64,000 nucleotides of DNA from Trema orientale (GCA_002914845.1 JXTC01000369.1:19809-83808); one strand, 5' to 3'; positions 46,305 to 57,360 are shown, counted from the first letter of the stretch. Numbers and translations: made by a program. The notes: generated by a model from the letters alone, not told the origin.

Positions 46305-49300
46305 TTAGTATGGTTCAACTGGTGCTCTGAACTTTGACCCAGCATAAATTGCTGCAGATCCTAGCTCTTCTTCAATCCGAAGAAGCTGTCATTCGAAAAA
46401 TAATAGAAAACTAGTGTCAGTTTTGGAGCAGACAGAGTTTTTCAAAGCCAAGTAGGAAAGCAAGTAGCTGCATCAAACAAGAGACGTTTTACCTGGTTGT
46501 ATTTGGCAAGACGTTCTGACCTGCAAGGAGCACCAGTCTTGATTTGGCCCTGTACCATACCATATTTAATAAGTTTAACCGGAAAAAAGGGTACTAAAAG
46601 CAAACTATATTATATATTGGATTTCTTCCAAATTAAAAGACAAAAAAAAAAACACTTTTACATTTTTCATATTATTCTGGCAACAGCATACATTATACAA
46701 AAAAAGCATAAGTTGTTTCAACTGTGGACAACTTATCGGAAAACATCTCCAGAAGTTCAGAAAAAAAATAAAACGATTAAATACATCAACGAAACCAATT
46801 TAATATTGATAGGCGTTCCTGTTACAAGTTCCAAGGGCAAAAAAGAAACAGAGCTGGAAAACAAAAATAAAAAGACTTACCGTTGCCAACCCAACCGAAA
46901 GGTCTGCAATGAATGTATCCTCGGTTTCACCACTAAAATTGGAAAAGCAATTCCAAATCAGCAAAAGAATAAGTGGTTGAAATTTTCAAGCCACAACGAA
47001 TAATATGCTTTTACCTTCGGTGACTGGCCATAACGCCCCATCCAGCACGTTTAGACATTCTCACAGCTTCAATGCTTTCAGTAACTGAACCAATTTGATT
47101 CACCTAAGAATTTATAAAGCAAAAAAAATAAGAGTTTTGACTTTTGAGTCACCACCACCTAAAGCAATCAGATCTATACAATGCTACGATCCATAATTAA
47201 GATAGAACATGCATAGTGGGAACCTACAGCCTACCTTCAGTAAAAGGGCATTGCAAGTCTTCTCCTTTATTGCTTTCTCCACACGCTGCAGAAGGCAGGG
47301 TTACAGATTACCATCATCATAAATTAGATACTTATTTAGTACTTCTAGCTCGATATATAAAATCGACAAAAGTTAAAAAACAAAAGAATCTTACCTTTGG
47401 ATTAGTGACAAGGAGATCATCACCAACAATTTGCACCTGCTCACCGATTTCAGAAGTCAACTTTGCATAATGTNGATAATCAGCCACAAATGACTTGTAA
47501 ACATTCTTCAAACTATCTCCTGATATTTTCTGCGATCCATCGTTGTTCTGCAGCGGATACACTCATATATTCAGCATGATGACGAAACAGAAATAAATAC
47601 TACACTCCTTGCAGAGAGTAACGAGCATTCTAAAAAGACATACTTTCAAGCGTACATGGGAAAGAAAAATAAATTTGCATCAATTTCATTTTAAGTTTAA
47701 CTACCTCTTCCTTGAAATTCAAGTCATACGTCTTATCCTTGCTATCGTAGAATTCTGAAGCAGCAACATCCATCCCGATTACGACCTATTAGGAAAAGAA
47801 AGCCATTAAGTAAGCTAATTGCAATTGTGGGAGTTGTACTAAAGCATAGACTTCAGAGATGCTATAACTAGCCTTTCCAGTGTATCCAGCTTTAGCTATG
47901 GCTGTTTTCAGCAGTTCAAGGCCCTCTTTGTTTTCCTGTAAATCAAATGTCACATAAGATTAGCTGATTTCTTAATCTAAACACTAATGTTTATCAGGCC
48001 AACTGTACAATAAGACAATATACCTGAATANNNNNNNNNNNNNNNNNNNTTGTGGCATCTTGTCCATACTTCTTCTTAATTACAGCCTGGCAAAGCAAAC
48101 AAGAAACAACTTAAGCCGAAGAATCATGTCATCTTCTTCAGAAAAAAGTTCAATCTAAGACACATTGACACTAATTAAATAAATGCATAGGTCAACAGAA
48201 AGAGAGAGAGCACCTTCAAGTGGTGATAGACTTCTACCCCCATCTTCATAGCTTCCTTGAAAGACGATGCCCCAACAGGGAGAATCATGAATTCCTGTAG
48301 ACAGATAATCAGCATGCCAACTAAGAAGGCACACAGACCGCCCATCATAAAAGAAAGTGAAAAATGTATAATTAATTATCACCTGCATTGCCAGCTTATT
48401 GCCCGCATGGGAACCTCCATTAATGACGTTGAATGCCGGTACTGGAAGCACTAAGGTCTTGTTTCCAGCGAGGTTGGCAATGTGCTGCAAAGTAACAACG
48501 AAAACAATGAACCTCTAGACATGGCATTAACTAGTTGGCAGTATAGCCTCGATTCTTACGCCACATATACCTGGTACAGAGGAATCTTCTTCACTGAGGC
48601 ACCAGCTTTACAAATAGCAAGAGAAACAGCCAGTATAGCATTTGCTCCAAGCTGAAATATCCGATAGAAAACAGCTCAGTTCTTCTTCCCAAATTTTTTT
48701 CCCCATTGGTATATAAAAATATATAAATATATACACATATATTATCTAGTTCCCCCTTGGGAAAGAATGGGAAAGGAGTTACTGCCACCAGAGTAAGATA
48801 TAATAAGGGATGCCAAAAGGGAAAAGATACCTTTTGTTTGCACCAACCCCATTCATTGACAGTTCCATCAAGCTGTTGAACCATGTAATTGTCAATTTTG
48901 GTCTGTTCTGTTGGGTCCTGTAAGCACGTTCAAAAAAACGTCAGATATCAAACCCTACAAATTTTTAGATTTCTCAAGATAGTGTGCTGAAAATATACAC
49001 AATAATACCTTGCCAATCAAAGCAGGCCCGATAATTATATTCACATTCTCCACAGCCTAAACAGCAAGGAACCACGGCAAAACCGAATAGTCAGGTTAAC
49101 TCCATACACCAGAAATAATTGATAAAACAACACAAGTATTCTCGAAGAGAGTCGTACTGTAATTTGAATCCAGTAATGGCAAAAGCACACTACCAATGCA
49201 CCAATGTAAATACCAACAGAAGAAAGAAAAGGTTAATCATGTAAAAAAGATTTCATGCTCAGAAAGAGAACATCATTGTGAGATCTTGCTATTGATTTTG

Positions 49301-50150
49301 GTAACTAAAACACCATTGGCACTTACACTAGGCTTTTAGAATCAATTCAGAGCGGTAAAGGCAGCAGAATTAGATTCAACATCAAAAACTCTAAAGTGAA
49401 ATACCATAAGAAAAATGAGGATAAAAATCACATTAAAATACCTTAAGGACACCTTTCCCAAGGTAATCTGATCCTCCATCTCTCAGTTCCAGGGCCTCAT
49501 ATATACCTATAAAAAAAAAATTAAATAGGAGTAAGGGAAGCACTGATACAGTAAAACAAATAAAAGGTAAAATTAAGAAGGAAAAAAGAAATATATACAA
49601 AATATATATAACCATTAAAAAAAAAAAAAGATTCTTGTTCTTAGTGGCAGAACTGCTATCTACAAATAAGTTTATAATTAAAAACGAATTAAAATCCTAC
49701 AAACGTTAACATAACAAATATAATACAAACGAAATCATTATGTATGAATGTGTGACAATGAATAAGACCAAAACTTAAAGTATATTTAACGGATGAGCAA
49801 ACACACGATCATGGATTTACCTGTGGAGGCACCACTGGGCACAGCAGCTCTAGCCAACGTTCCATCAGTCAGTGTAACATCAACCTTAAATCACATCCAA
49901 ATTCATATAATATCACTATACAGATTATAAAAAACAAAACCCATATTTTTTTAAAAAAAATTGAAATGAAAATTCAGATGCCCATGAGAGTGTAATATTT
50001 TCATCATTTTTTCTCAGCAACCAAACACAGTGATGAAAAAAAAAAAAAAAAACAGTGTTGGACTTAGATCAAAGGAACACTCACTTCGACGGTGGGATTT
50101 CCACGGCTGTCGAAGATCTGACGAGCTTTAACGACCTTGATCGTGGCCAT
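46305..50150 (-). CDS. ENO2: Enolase (2-phospho-D-glycerate hydro-lyase), cytosolic ENO2/LOS2 type
   Basis: Converts 2-phosphoglycerate to phosphoenolpyruvate in glycolysis. Seventeen exons, in transcript order: 50085-50150, 49821-49884, 49442-49506, 49009-49056, 48831-48917, 48571-48651, 48383-48484, 48214-48294, 48024-48086, 47873-47935, 47705-47785, 47395-47547, 47235-47285, 47015-47103, 46881-46932, 46493-46549 and 46305-46385. The start [20 protein letters not shown] is the cytosolic form, without a plastid transit peptide. Visible motifs include [49 protein letters not shown] and [20 protein letters not shown]. About 427 residues are visible; the full protein would be about 445. Two N gaps hide the GDEGGFAP and SIEDP motifs, and this is read as assembly loss, not mutation, because the flanks stay in frame. 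The intron between 47935-47873 and 47785-47705 starts with GC. Confidence 0.95.
47474..47474. other. Assembly gap (single N) inside enolase exon 12
   Basis: The reading goes [17 protein letters not shown]. Family members have about 15 residues here, including the metal-binding SIEDP motif, so one N stands for roughly 43 missing bases. Confidence 0.8.
48031..48049. other. Assembly gap (19 N) inside enolase exon 9
   Basis: The flanks read KKKYGQDAT and IQENKEG. Family members have NVGDEGGFAPN between, which needs about 31 bases, so the gap is about 12 bases too short. It covers the catalytic Glu of the GDEGGF loop. Confidence 0.8.
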
Positions 50151-50657
50151 AATCACAGAATGCTCTTTGGTTATTTCTCGAAAGTGAGAGTGTTTGGTTC
50201 TGAAGAAAATGACCGAGAAAAAACCTGCTCGGGGTTTAAAGAGTTGGGGGAGTACACGAGGAAAGGTAGCCACGTGGTCGCCTACCACGAGTGGGTAAAT
50301 CAAGACCGTTGATCGTGGGAAGATGAGGATTCTGTGGACGGCTGTGATTGCGTTTCTTTTCGACTCACGGAATGCCTCTGGGTTAGTTTTAATAAATTTC
50401 TATGTGCGCAGCCGGTGGGGCCCGGGATGAGAATATTTTGCGGGCGTGAAATGGAATATGCGGTAAAGTTTAAATCGTGGGCGTCAAGTCAAGGAATTAC
50501 CTTTACCACGTTCTCTACGGTCAGGATTTTGGAAAATTTTGAGGTTTCGGTTGGGCCCACTTTGAAATGTATGATGGGCTGGGCTGGGTTTTGGGCTGTG
50601 ATCGAAAGAATGTCTCCGACCATGAGACCCCAGGGCCCAATACTGTGACTTACACAC
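50151..50657 (-). promoter_or_regulatory. Enolase upstream region with G-box and TGGGCC elements
   Basis: A perfect G-box, CCACGTGG, lies at 50270-50277, about 120 bp upstream of the ATG. TGGGCC occurs at 50552-50557 and related GGGCC words near 50420 and 50630. The segment is GC-richer than the surroundings, and the ORFs in it are not credible. The 5' UTR extent is unknown. Confidence 0.45.
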
Positions 50658-50873
50658 ATTTGCCAAGGGATGGCAAATTATACCCACGGGAACCCGACCA
50701 TGGGACAAGTAATACCCCCACTATTTAGGTATGCATACTAATTAAAAAAATTTGATTCGGGTACGGGTATAGGGTAATATATATATAAATAAATAATATA
50801 TATTAAGTATGGTTGCCAATCCAGTAGGTATTTTTTTTTACCTATGTGTAGGTATTTTTTTTTAGCTATTAGA

Positions 50874-51613
50874 GCCCAAGGCTGGAGTCCAGACAAAAAG
50901 TTGAACATCTTGTCCTCTTCGGACATGTTCTTTATATCCAACAATAAAGAACTAAATTCTTTGACATAGTCACGCACAGAACCTGTGTGCTTTAGTCTCT
51001 TGAGGGACTCCCTTGCAACCCACGCCGTGTTGCAAGGTAGGAATTGATCTTTCAATTCCTTTTTCAGCGTCTCCCAAGTTTCAATCTTGGGTCTACCGGC
51101 ATTAGCATCGTCCTCCATCCGGGTTCTCCACCATAGTTTTGCATCCCCGGTCAGGTACATGCTTGTTATTGTGACACGCTCCCCCTCAGGTATGTGAGCA
51201 GCCTTAAAATACTGCTCCACATCCCAAAGGAAGTTCTCCAACTCCTTTGAATTTCGGGAACCATTGAAAGGTTTTAGTTCGGGGACTTTGATTTTTGAAG
51301 GACTAACAGCACCATCCCCTTGACCAGGGGGAGGATTGTTCAAAGCCCTCTTCACCAGCGCCAACTCTTCCTCAAGAGTTTTCATCCTTTCGTCAACCGA
51401 GCCCATCAAGGATCTTGCACTCTCTACCGAAGTGAAGAGTTGATTCTCGAGATCCTTCCTCAAGTCCGACACAGCATTCTGAAGCAACAATAGTTGCTCA
51501 AAAAGCACCACGATTTGATCCACCAAACTCGTCCCATCGTCCCCTTGGGGCGCACCAATAATTTCCTCAAGCCGTGCAACCCGTTCCCTAACTTCAGGAA
51601 CACCACCAGCCAT
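50874..51613 (-). pseudogene. Inverted 5' gag fragment of a Ty3/gypsy retrotransposon
   Basis: This reads from an ATG at 51613-51611 ([20 protein letters not shown]) through a coiled-coil-like leader and the gag core ([31 protein letters not shown]) to GLQPWA, where it is cut by MITE sequence at 50873/50874. No stop is found inside. Bases 50874-51300 are an inverted copy of 51623-52049, with equal length (427 bp) and about 96 percent identity by eye, the changes being mostly at third codon positions. It cannot make an intact gag. Confidence 0.88.
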
Positions 51614-51622
51614 CGTCCCTAA

Positions 51623-54600
51623 CTTCAAAAATCAAAGTCCCCGAACCAAAACCTTTCAATGGTTCCCGAAATTCAAAGGATTTGGAGAACTTCCTTTGGG
51701 ATGTGGAACAGTATTTCAAGGCTGCTCACATACCTGAGGGGGAGCGTGTCACAATAACAAGCATGTACCTGACCGGGGATGCGAAACTATGGTGGAGAAC
51801 CCGGATGGAGGAAGATGCTAATGCCGGTAGACCAAAGATTGAAACTTGGGAGACGCTAAAAAAGGAGTTGAAAGATCAATTCCTACCTTGCAACACGGCG
51901 TGGGTCGCAAGGGAGTCCCTCAAGAGACTGAAGCACACGGGTTCTGTGCGTGACTATGTCAAAGAATTCAGTTCTTTATTGTTGGATATAAAGAACATGT
52001 CCGAAGAGGACAAGATGTTCAACTTCTTGTCTGGGCTTCAGCCTTGGGCGCAGGCTGAGATGAGGAGGCAGGCTGTTCAGGATCTTCCTACGGCCATAGC
52101 TGCTGCTGAAAAGTTGGTAGATTACAAATATGTTCCCTCTGGTTCAAGTGTGGAGAACAAGAAGGGAAAGGACGGCAAAAAAAGCAAATCCTCTTCTTCG
52201 AAAGATGCCAAGAGATCCGAGAAGAAGAAGGACTGGGGAAACAACAACAACAAGAAGGGTGCAACGAGTGCATCCACCGATAAAGGCAAGGCCAAGGGTT
52301 GTTACATCTGTAATGGTCCACACATGCTGCGAGATTGTCCAAAAAGAGAGAAATTGAGCGCGCTGATTGCTCAAGATGGTGATACAGATCATGACTTGAT
52401 GGAGGGGGCTTCTAGGATGAATCCCTTGCAATTGCTCAATACAATCACAACGGAGAATCAGACTCACTTCAAGGGTCTCATGTACGTGATGGCTTGGGTG
52501 AATGGCAGGGAAGTGACGGCCATGATAGACACGGGTGCCACAAACAATTTTGTGTCACGGCGTGTAGCTGATCGGTTGGGGTTGGTTGTAAAAAGGAATT
52601 CCACCAAGTTGAAGGCGGTGAACTCAGATGCAATGCCGGTCCATGGTGCAGCAGTGAGCAGTTTGAAAGTTGGCACTTGGCAGACGGAGTGCAACTTCAT
52701 GATAGTGCCTCTTGATGATTTTGATTTGATACTTGGCATTGAGTTCCTAGGGTTGGCCAAAGCGTTTGTTGCGCCACACCTTAAGGGAATTCTGATTGGT
52801 GATGAAAGGAATCCTTGCTTTGTGCAAGCGGTGTCCAAAGGTCCAGATGTTGGGAGATCGAAAGAAATTGAGTTGCAGTCTGCCAAGCAATTCAAATCGG
52901 GTGTGAAAAAGGATGAGCAAGCATATGTTGCTGCGTTGATTGAAATCAAACCGGAACAATTTGAGGAAGTGCCAGATTGTGTAGCAGAACTACTGAAGGA
53001 GTTTGCTGACACAATGCCACTTGAATTACCAAAAGAACTCCCGCCAAGGAGGGCGATTGATCACAAGATTGAGTTGGAACCAGGGACTAGGCCTCCAGCC
53101 AAGGCTCCCTATAGAATGGCTCCATCAGAATTGATGGAATTGCGGAAACAATTGGATGAGTTGCTGAATGCGGGGCTGATTCAACCATCCAAGGCTCCTT
53201 ACGGTGCCCCAGTTTTGTTCCAAAAGAAGCAGGACGGGTCCATGCGGATGTGTGTGGATTATCGGGCCTTAAACAAAGTCACCGTGAAGAATAAGTACCC
53301 GGTGCCTAATGCGGCTGACTTGTTCGATAGGTTGTCCAAGGCTTCATATTTCACAAAGCTGGACCTACGGTCTGGTTATTAGCAAGTGAGGATTGCAGTA
53401 GGAGATGAGGCAAAAATGGCCTGTGTGACGAGGTATGGGTCATACGAATTTTTGGTCATGCCATTTGGCTTGACCAACGCTCCTGCAACTTTCTGCAATT
53501 TAATGAATGATGTTCTATATGAGTTTCTAGATCAGTTTGTGGTAGTTTATCTGGATGATATAGTAATATATAGTGAGTCATTGGATGATCACTTGTGCCA
53601 TTTGAGGGCAGTATTCTCTAAGTTAAGAGAGTACAAATTGTTTGTGAAAAAAGAGAAATGCGAGTTTTGTCACCAGGAAGTGAAGTTTCTGGGACATTGG
53701 GTTAGTAAAGGGCAGATTCGGATGGATGAAAAAAAAATCAGGGCCATTGTTGATTGGCCTACCCCAAAGAAGGTAGCGGACCTGAGATCGTTTTTGGGCC
53801 TAGCCAACTATTACAGAAAGTTCATTAAGGGCTACTCTAAAAAAGTTAGTCCCTTGACGGACTTGCTCAAGAAAGATCACAAGTGGGGGTGGACAGATGA
53901 GTGTCAGGAGGCATTCGACAAACTCAAGGTTGCTGTTTCATCAGAACCTATCCTAAAGTTGCCTGATTTTGAAAAGCCATTCGAAATACAAACTGATGCA
54001 TCAGACAAGGCCATCGGTGGGGTGCTTGTACAAGAAGGTCATCCTCTAGCCTTCGAGAGCAGAAAATTGAAGGATGCTGAGCAAAGGTACTCGGTGCATG
54101 AAAAGGAGATGACCGCAGTGGTGCATTGCCTTGATGCTTGGAGACACTACTTGCTGGGAACGAAGTTCACAGTGTACACGGATAATGTGGCCAATACCTA
54201 CTTGAAGACCCAGAAGAAGCTGACTCCAAAGCAAGCTCGCTGGCAAGAATTTCTTGCTGAATTCGATTTTGTATGGATCCACAAACCTGGAACACAAAAT
54301 CAGGTGGCTGACGCTTTGAGTAGAAGAGATGTTCAGTCATATGTAGCAGCGTTGTCTTCGGTGAAGTCAACTTTTCTCGATCGGGTAAGGGAGCAGTCCT
54401 TGCTCGATTCTACTTATTTAAAGCTGAAACAGCAGGTGGCTGAAGGCACGGTTCGTCGGTATTGGGTTGATGAGGACTTGCTGTATGCCAAGGGCAGTAG
54501 GTTGTATGTGCCAAGCAGAGGTGGGCTGAGACGAGAATTGCTATGAGAAACGCATGATCCACAATGGGCTGGTCACCCAGGAGTGGAGAGAATGATGGCT

Positions 54601-55902
54601 TTGCTGGGAAAGTCATATTGCTGGCCAAAAATGGAGGACGAGGTGGAGTCCTACGTGAAAACTTGCTTGGTTTGCCAGCAAGACAAGATGGAGAGGAAGA
54701 AAGAGGCGGGATTACTCCAGCCACTACCTATTCCTGAAAAACCATGGCAGTCAATCTCCATGGATTTTATTGTGGGGTTTCCAGAGGTGAAGGGCATGAG
54801 ATCAATTCTGGTTGTGGTTGATCGATTTTCCAAATACGGGATTTTTATTCCTGTACCACATGCATGTCTGACTGATGTTGCTGCAGAGTTAATCATGAAA
54901 AATATGGTGAAATACTTCGGCTTGCCTGAGGATATCGTGAGTGACAGAGATTCTCGATTCACTGGCAGATTCTGGACTACTTTGTTCAACATGTTGGGGT
55001 CAGATTTGAAGTTTTCTACTGCAAATCACCCTCAAACAGACGGTCAGACCGAGAGAATGAATCAATTGCTGGAGGAATACCTACGGCACTATGTCACCGC
55101 GAGCCAGCGGAATTGGGTGGAGTTACTTGATGTGGCCCAATTCTGCTACAACATTCATCAGTCCTCAGCAACAGGAATGAGTCCTAGTGAGATTGTGTTC
55201 GGGAGACAGCCCTTGACTCCACACGAAATAGCCAAGCAAAAGTCCCAAGGGTCCTGTCCAGCAGCATACAGATTTGCAAGGGATAGAACCGAGCTCCTTG
55301 AGCAGGCACGGGATAGCCTGGCCAAAGCATCAAAGAGGATGAAGAAATATGCTGACAAGCATAGAAGGGAGCTGGAATTCAATGTAGGGGACAGAGTGTT
55401 GCTGAAGCTAACTCCTCAAATTTGGAAGAAGGTGACTGATAAGCGGTACCACAAGGGATTGGTACAGAAGTATGATGGCCCATTCGAGATTGTAAAGAAA
55501 GTGGGCAACGTTGCTTATCGATTGCAGTTACCTGAGCGTTTCAAGATTCACTCAACGTTCCAAGTGAGCTTCTTGAAACAATACCGTGAGGATGTGTCCG
55601 AGGGACGAGTCATGGCGAGGAGGGCTCCTCCTACGGTGAGGAAGGAGTTTGAGAAGGAAATAGCAAAGATCTTGGATCATAGATCTTTGGGAGCAAGCAA
55701 GAAGAATAGCCGCACTGAATTTCTCATTCAGTGGAAGGGCAAGGGTGAGGCAGATGCTACATGGGAGAAAGCAACTACCCTGTGGCAATTTGAAGACCAA
55801 ATAAAGGCCTATTTTGATTCCCTCCTGACGAGGACGTCAGTTTCTTCTGGTGGGGGTAGTTTGTTAGCCCCTTGGTCGGTGACTAGAACCGTGTCATGGA
55901 CC
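51623..55902 (+). pseudogene. gag-pol of a chromodomain Ty3/gypsy retrotransposon, lacking the gag start and LTRs
   Basis: One reading frame runs the whole way with only two in-frame stops: TAG at 53380-53382 in reverse transcriptase and TGA at 54544-54546 before integrase. Domains in order: gag core (from 51625); CCHC-like zinc knuckle [13 protein letters not shown] (from 52300); aspartic protease with DTGAT (52528); reverse transcriptase with YLDD (about 53548); RNase H starting near [10 protein letters not shown] (53995); integrase with the HHCC zinc site (about 54550-54690) and the DDE residues in SMDFIVGF, VSDRDSRF and TERMNQLLEEY; and a C-terminal chromodomain (FLIQWKGKGEADATWE, about 55720-55770). 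The first ~100 gag residues are missing on this strand and no LTR, primer-binding site or polypurine tract is found. It is a non-autonomous relic, but young. Confidence 0.92.
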
Positions 55903-56214
55903 AACAGCACCATCCCCTTGACCAGGGGGAGGATTGTTCAAAGCCCTCTTCACCAGCGCCAACTCTTCCTCAAGAGTTTTCATCCTTTCGTCAACCGAGC
56001 CCGTCAAGGATCTTGCACTCTCTACCGAAGTGAAGAGTTGATTCTCGAGATCCTTCCTCAAGTCCGACACAGCATTTTGAAGCAACAATAGTTGCTCAAA
56101 AAGCACCACGGTTTGATCCACCAAACTCGTCCCATCGTCCCCTTGGGGCGCACCAATAATTTCCTCAAGCCGTGCAACTCGTTCCCTAACTTCAGGAACA
56201 CCACCAGCCATCGT
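55903..56214 (-). pseudogene. Second inverted gag N-terminal fragment
   Basis: 312 bp that match 51305-51616 in the same (minus) orientation with about four differences, coding the gag leader from the ATG at 56211-56209 to GQGDGAV. It abuts the end of the plus-strand pol at 55902/55903. Its truncated end is just where the plus-strand copy of gag begins (SKIKVPE), so the two pieces would be consecutive if one were turned round. Confidence 0.85.
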
Positions 56215-56717
56215 CACAAAAAAAGACAGTGCATAGGTAAAAATGATGTACATAAAAAGACGTGCATCATTAATGCTATTTCTCTCTCTTACTTTTTAAT
56301 ATAAAAAAATGTACAAAAAAAATTTTCATTGGTCAAATTAATACCTATGCATAGGTAAAAAAAAAAAAAAAAAAAAGAACCTACTGGATTGGTGCCCATT
56401 AAGTATATGTATAATTTGTATAAAATATAAATAAATAAATATGTATATATAAAAATTAGATTATATTATTGACGTATTATTAATTTTAGTATTTGATATT
56501 GTCATTAGTTTTTTTTTCTCTTTAAATTCATATTTCTTTTGTTTTTCAAATTATTCAAATAATTTTTTTTTTTAATTTTTCACTAGGTATGGGTATCCGT
56601 GGGTACCCGCATACCCGTGCAAATAATATCTGAACTTGTCCAACCAACTTAAATGGGTAAATGAGACGGGTATGGGCCCACCCCGAACCCGACTCGTTGA
56701 CATCCCTATAATTGCCA

Positions 56718-57360
56718 TTCCACTTTGAAGTTGATCATCTTCTCAACTCTGTCTGCCCATCAAAGAGTGGACTCGTCAAGTTAATGTGAACGATGATAAT
56801 GTGTGAACCGTGAAACGAGGATTTTTCTTTATTTACAAACGACATTTAAGTTCACTCAAAAATCGACAACAAACCAAAAATAGACGAAGATAGCAAGAAA
56901 ACGACATGTAAATTAAAAAATGGCAAAATAATACGACTGGAAATGTATAAGGAGAAACGACAACAGATTAGAGACGACAATGATCATAAAACGGCATCAT
57001 CAATCAACGATGTCAAGTAGAAAACGAGGACAGATCTAAGGGGAAATATATTCTAAAAACCACAATGGCATGGAAAATAATTAGAATTTAAAAACGACAA
57101 CATTTTGAAACATCGTTTTTTTTTTTTTTTTTCGGGGAGAAATGGAACAATAAAGAATTTATAGACTACAATCGACGTTTAATTTTGAAACCAACAAACA
57201 TAACCTAAAAACATTTTAAAAAATAAAATAGAAGGGCATAAAATTGTTTAAAAGGACTCCCTCAAAAAAAAAAAAAGCCTTAAAAGACGACAATATTATG
57301 TATTAACGACAACTTTAAACCAAAAAAAAAAAAAAAAAACTAAAACGGCAAGCAAATCAG
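56718..57360. repeat. AAAACGACA-rich block 3 and flank
   Basis: From about 56838 to 57350 the words AACGACA, AAACGACAACA and AAACGGCAT recur at irregular spacing, as in the blocks at 6.5 and 8.4 kb. No gene is seen. Poly-A/T runs at 57118-57132 and 57317-57334 interrupt it. Confidence 0.45.

Larger units (their letters stand above)
50810..56397. mobile_element. Middle-layer MITE with CCAATCCAGTAGGTA ends, split by a gag-pol composite
   Basis: The left piece (50810-50873) starts TGGTTGCCAATCCAGTAGGT. The right piece (about 56228-56397) ends CTACTGGATTGGTGCCC. Together they rebuild one copy of the family seen intact at 31359-31603, in inverse orientation, lacking only about 35 bp of its middle. 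A perfect 8-bp duplication, ATTAAGTA, flanks the whole unit (50802-50809 and 56398-56405), proving that both halves came from one insertion. Confidence 0.88.
50666..56709. mobile_element. Outer hAT-like MITE, split by later insertions
   Basis: The left part (50666-50809) starts AGGGATGGCAAATTATACCC and the right part (56406-56709) ends GAACCCGACTCGTTGACATC-CCTAT, its imperfect inverse. Both are rich in ACCCG(A/T) and GGGTA words, like the two complete hAT-like elements elsewhere in the window. The flanks ATTTGCCA (50658-50665) and AATTGCCA (56710-56717) agree at 7 of 8 bases, as expected for an old hAT duplication. Without the insert the element would be about 450 bp. Confidence 0.7.

Noticed and set aside
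46497..47003. 168-aa plus-strand ORF
   Set aside because: It lies antisense to enolase exons and introns, so it is a shadow of the real gene.
52464..53012. 182-aa minus-strand ORF inside gag-pol
   Set aside because: It is antisense to protease/RT coding sequence, and the plus-strand frame explains the sequence fully.
53380..53382. Possible programmed stop-codon readthrough in the retroelement
   Set aside because: The stop lies inside the reverse transcriptase, not at a gag/pol border, and the following bases do not fit the known readthrough context. A point mutation is simpler.
50666..56709. LTRs of the gag-pol element
   Set aside because: I looked for matching TG...CA repeats on both sides of gag-pol and found only MITE sequence. 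The repeated pieces are gag coding sequence, not LTRs.
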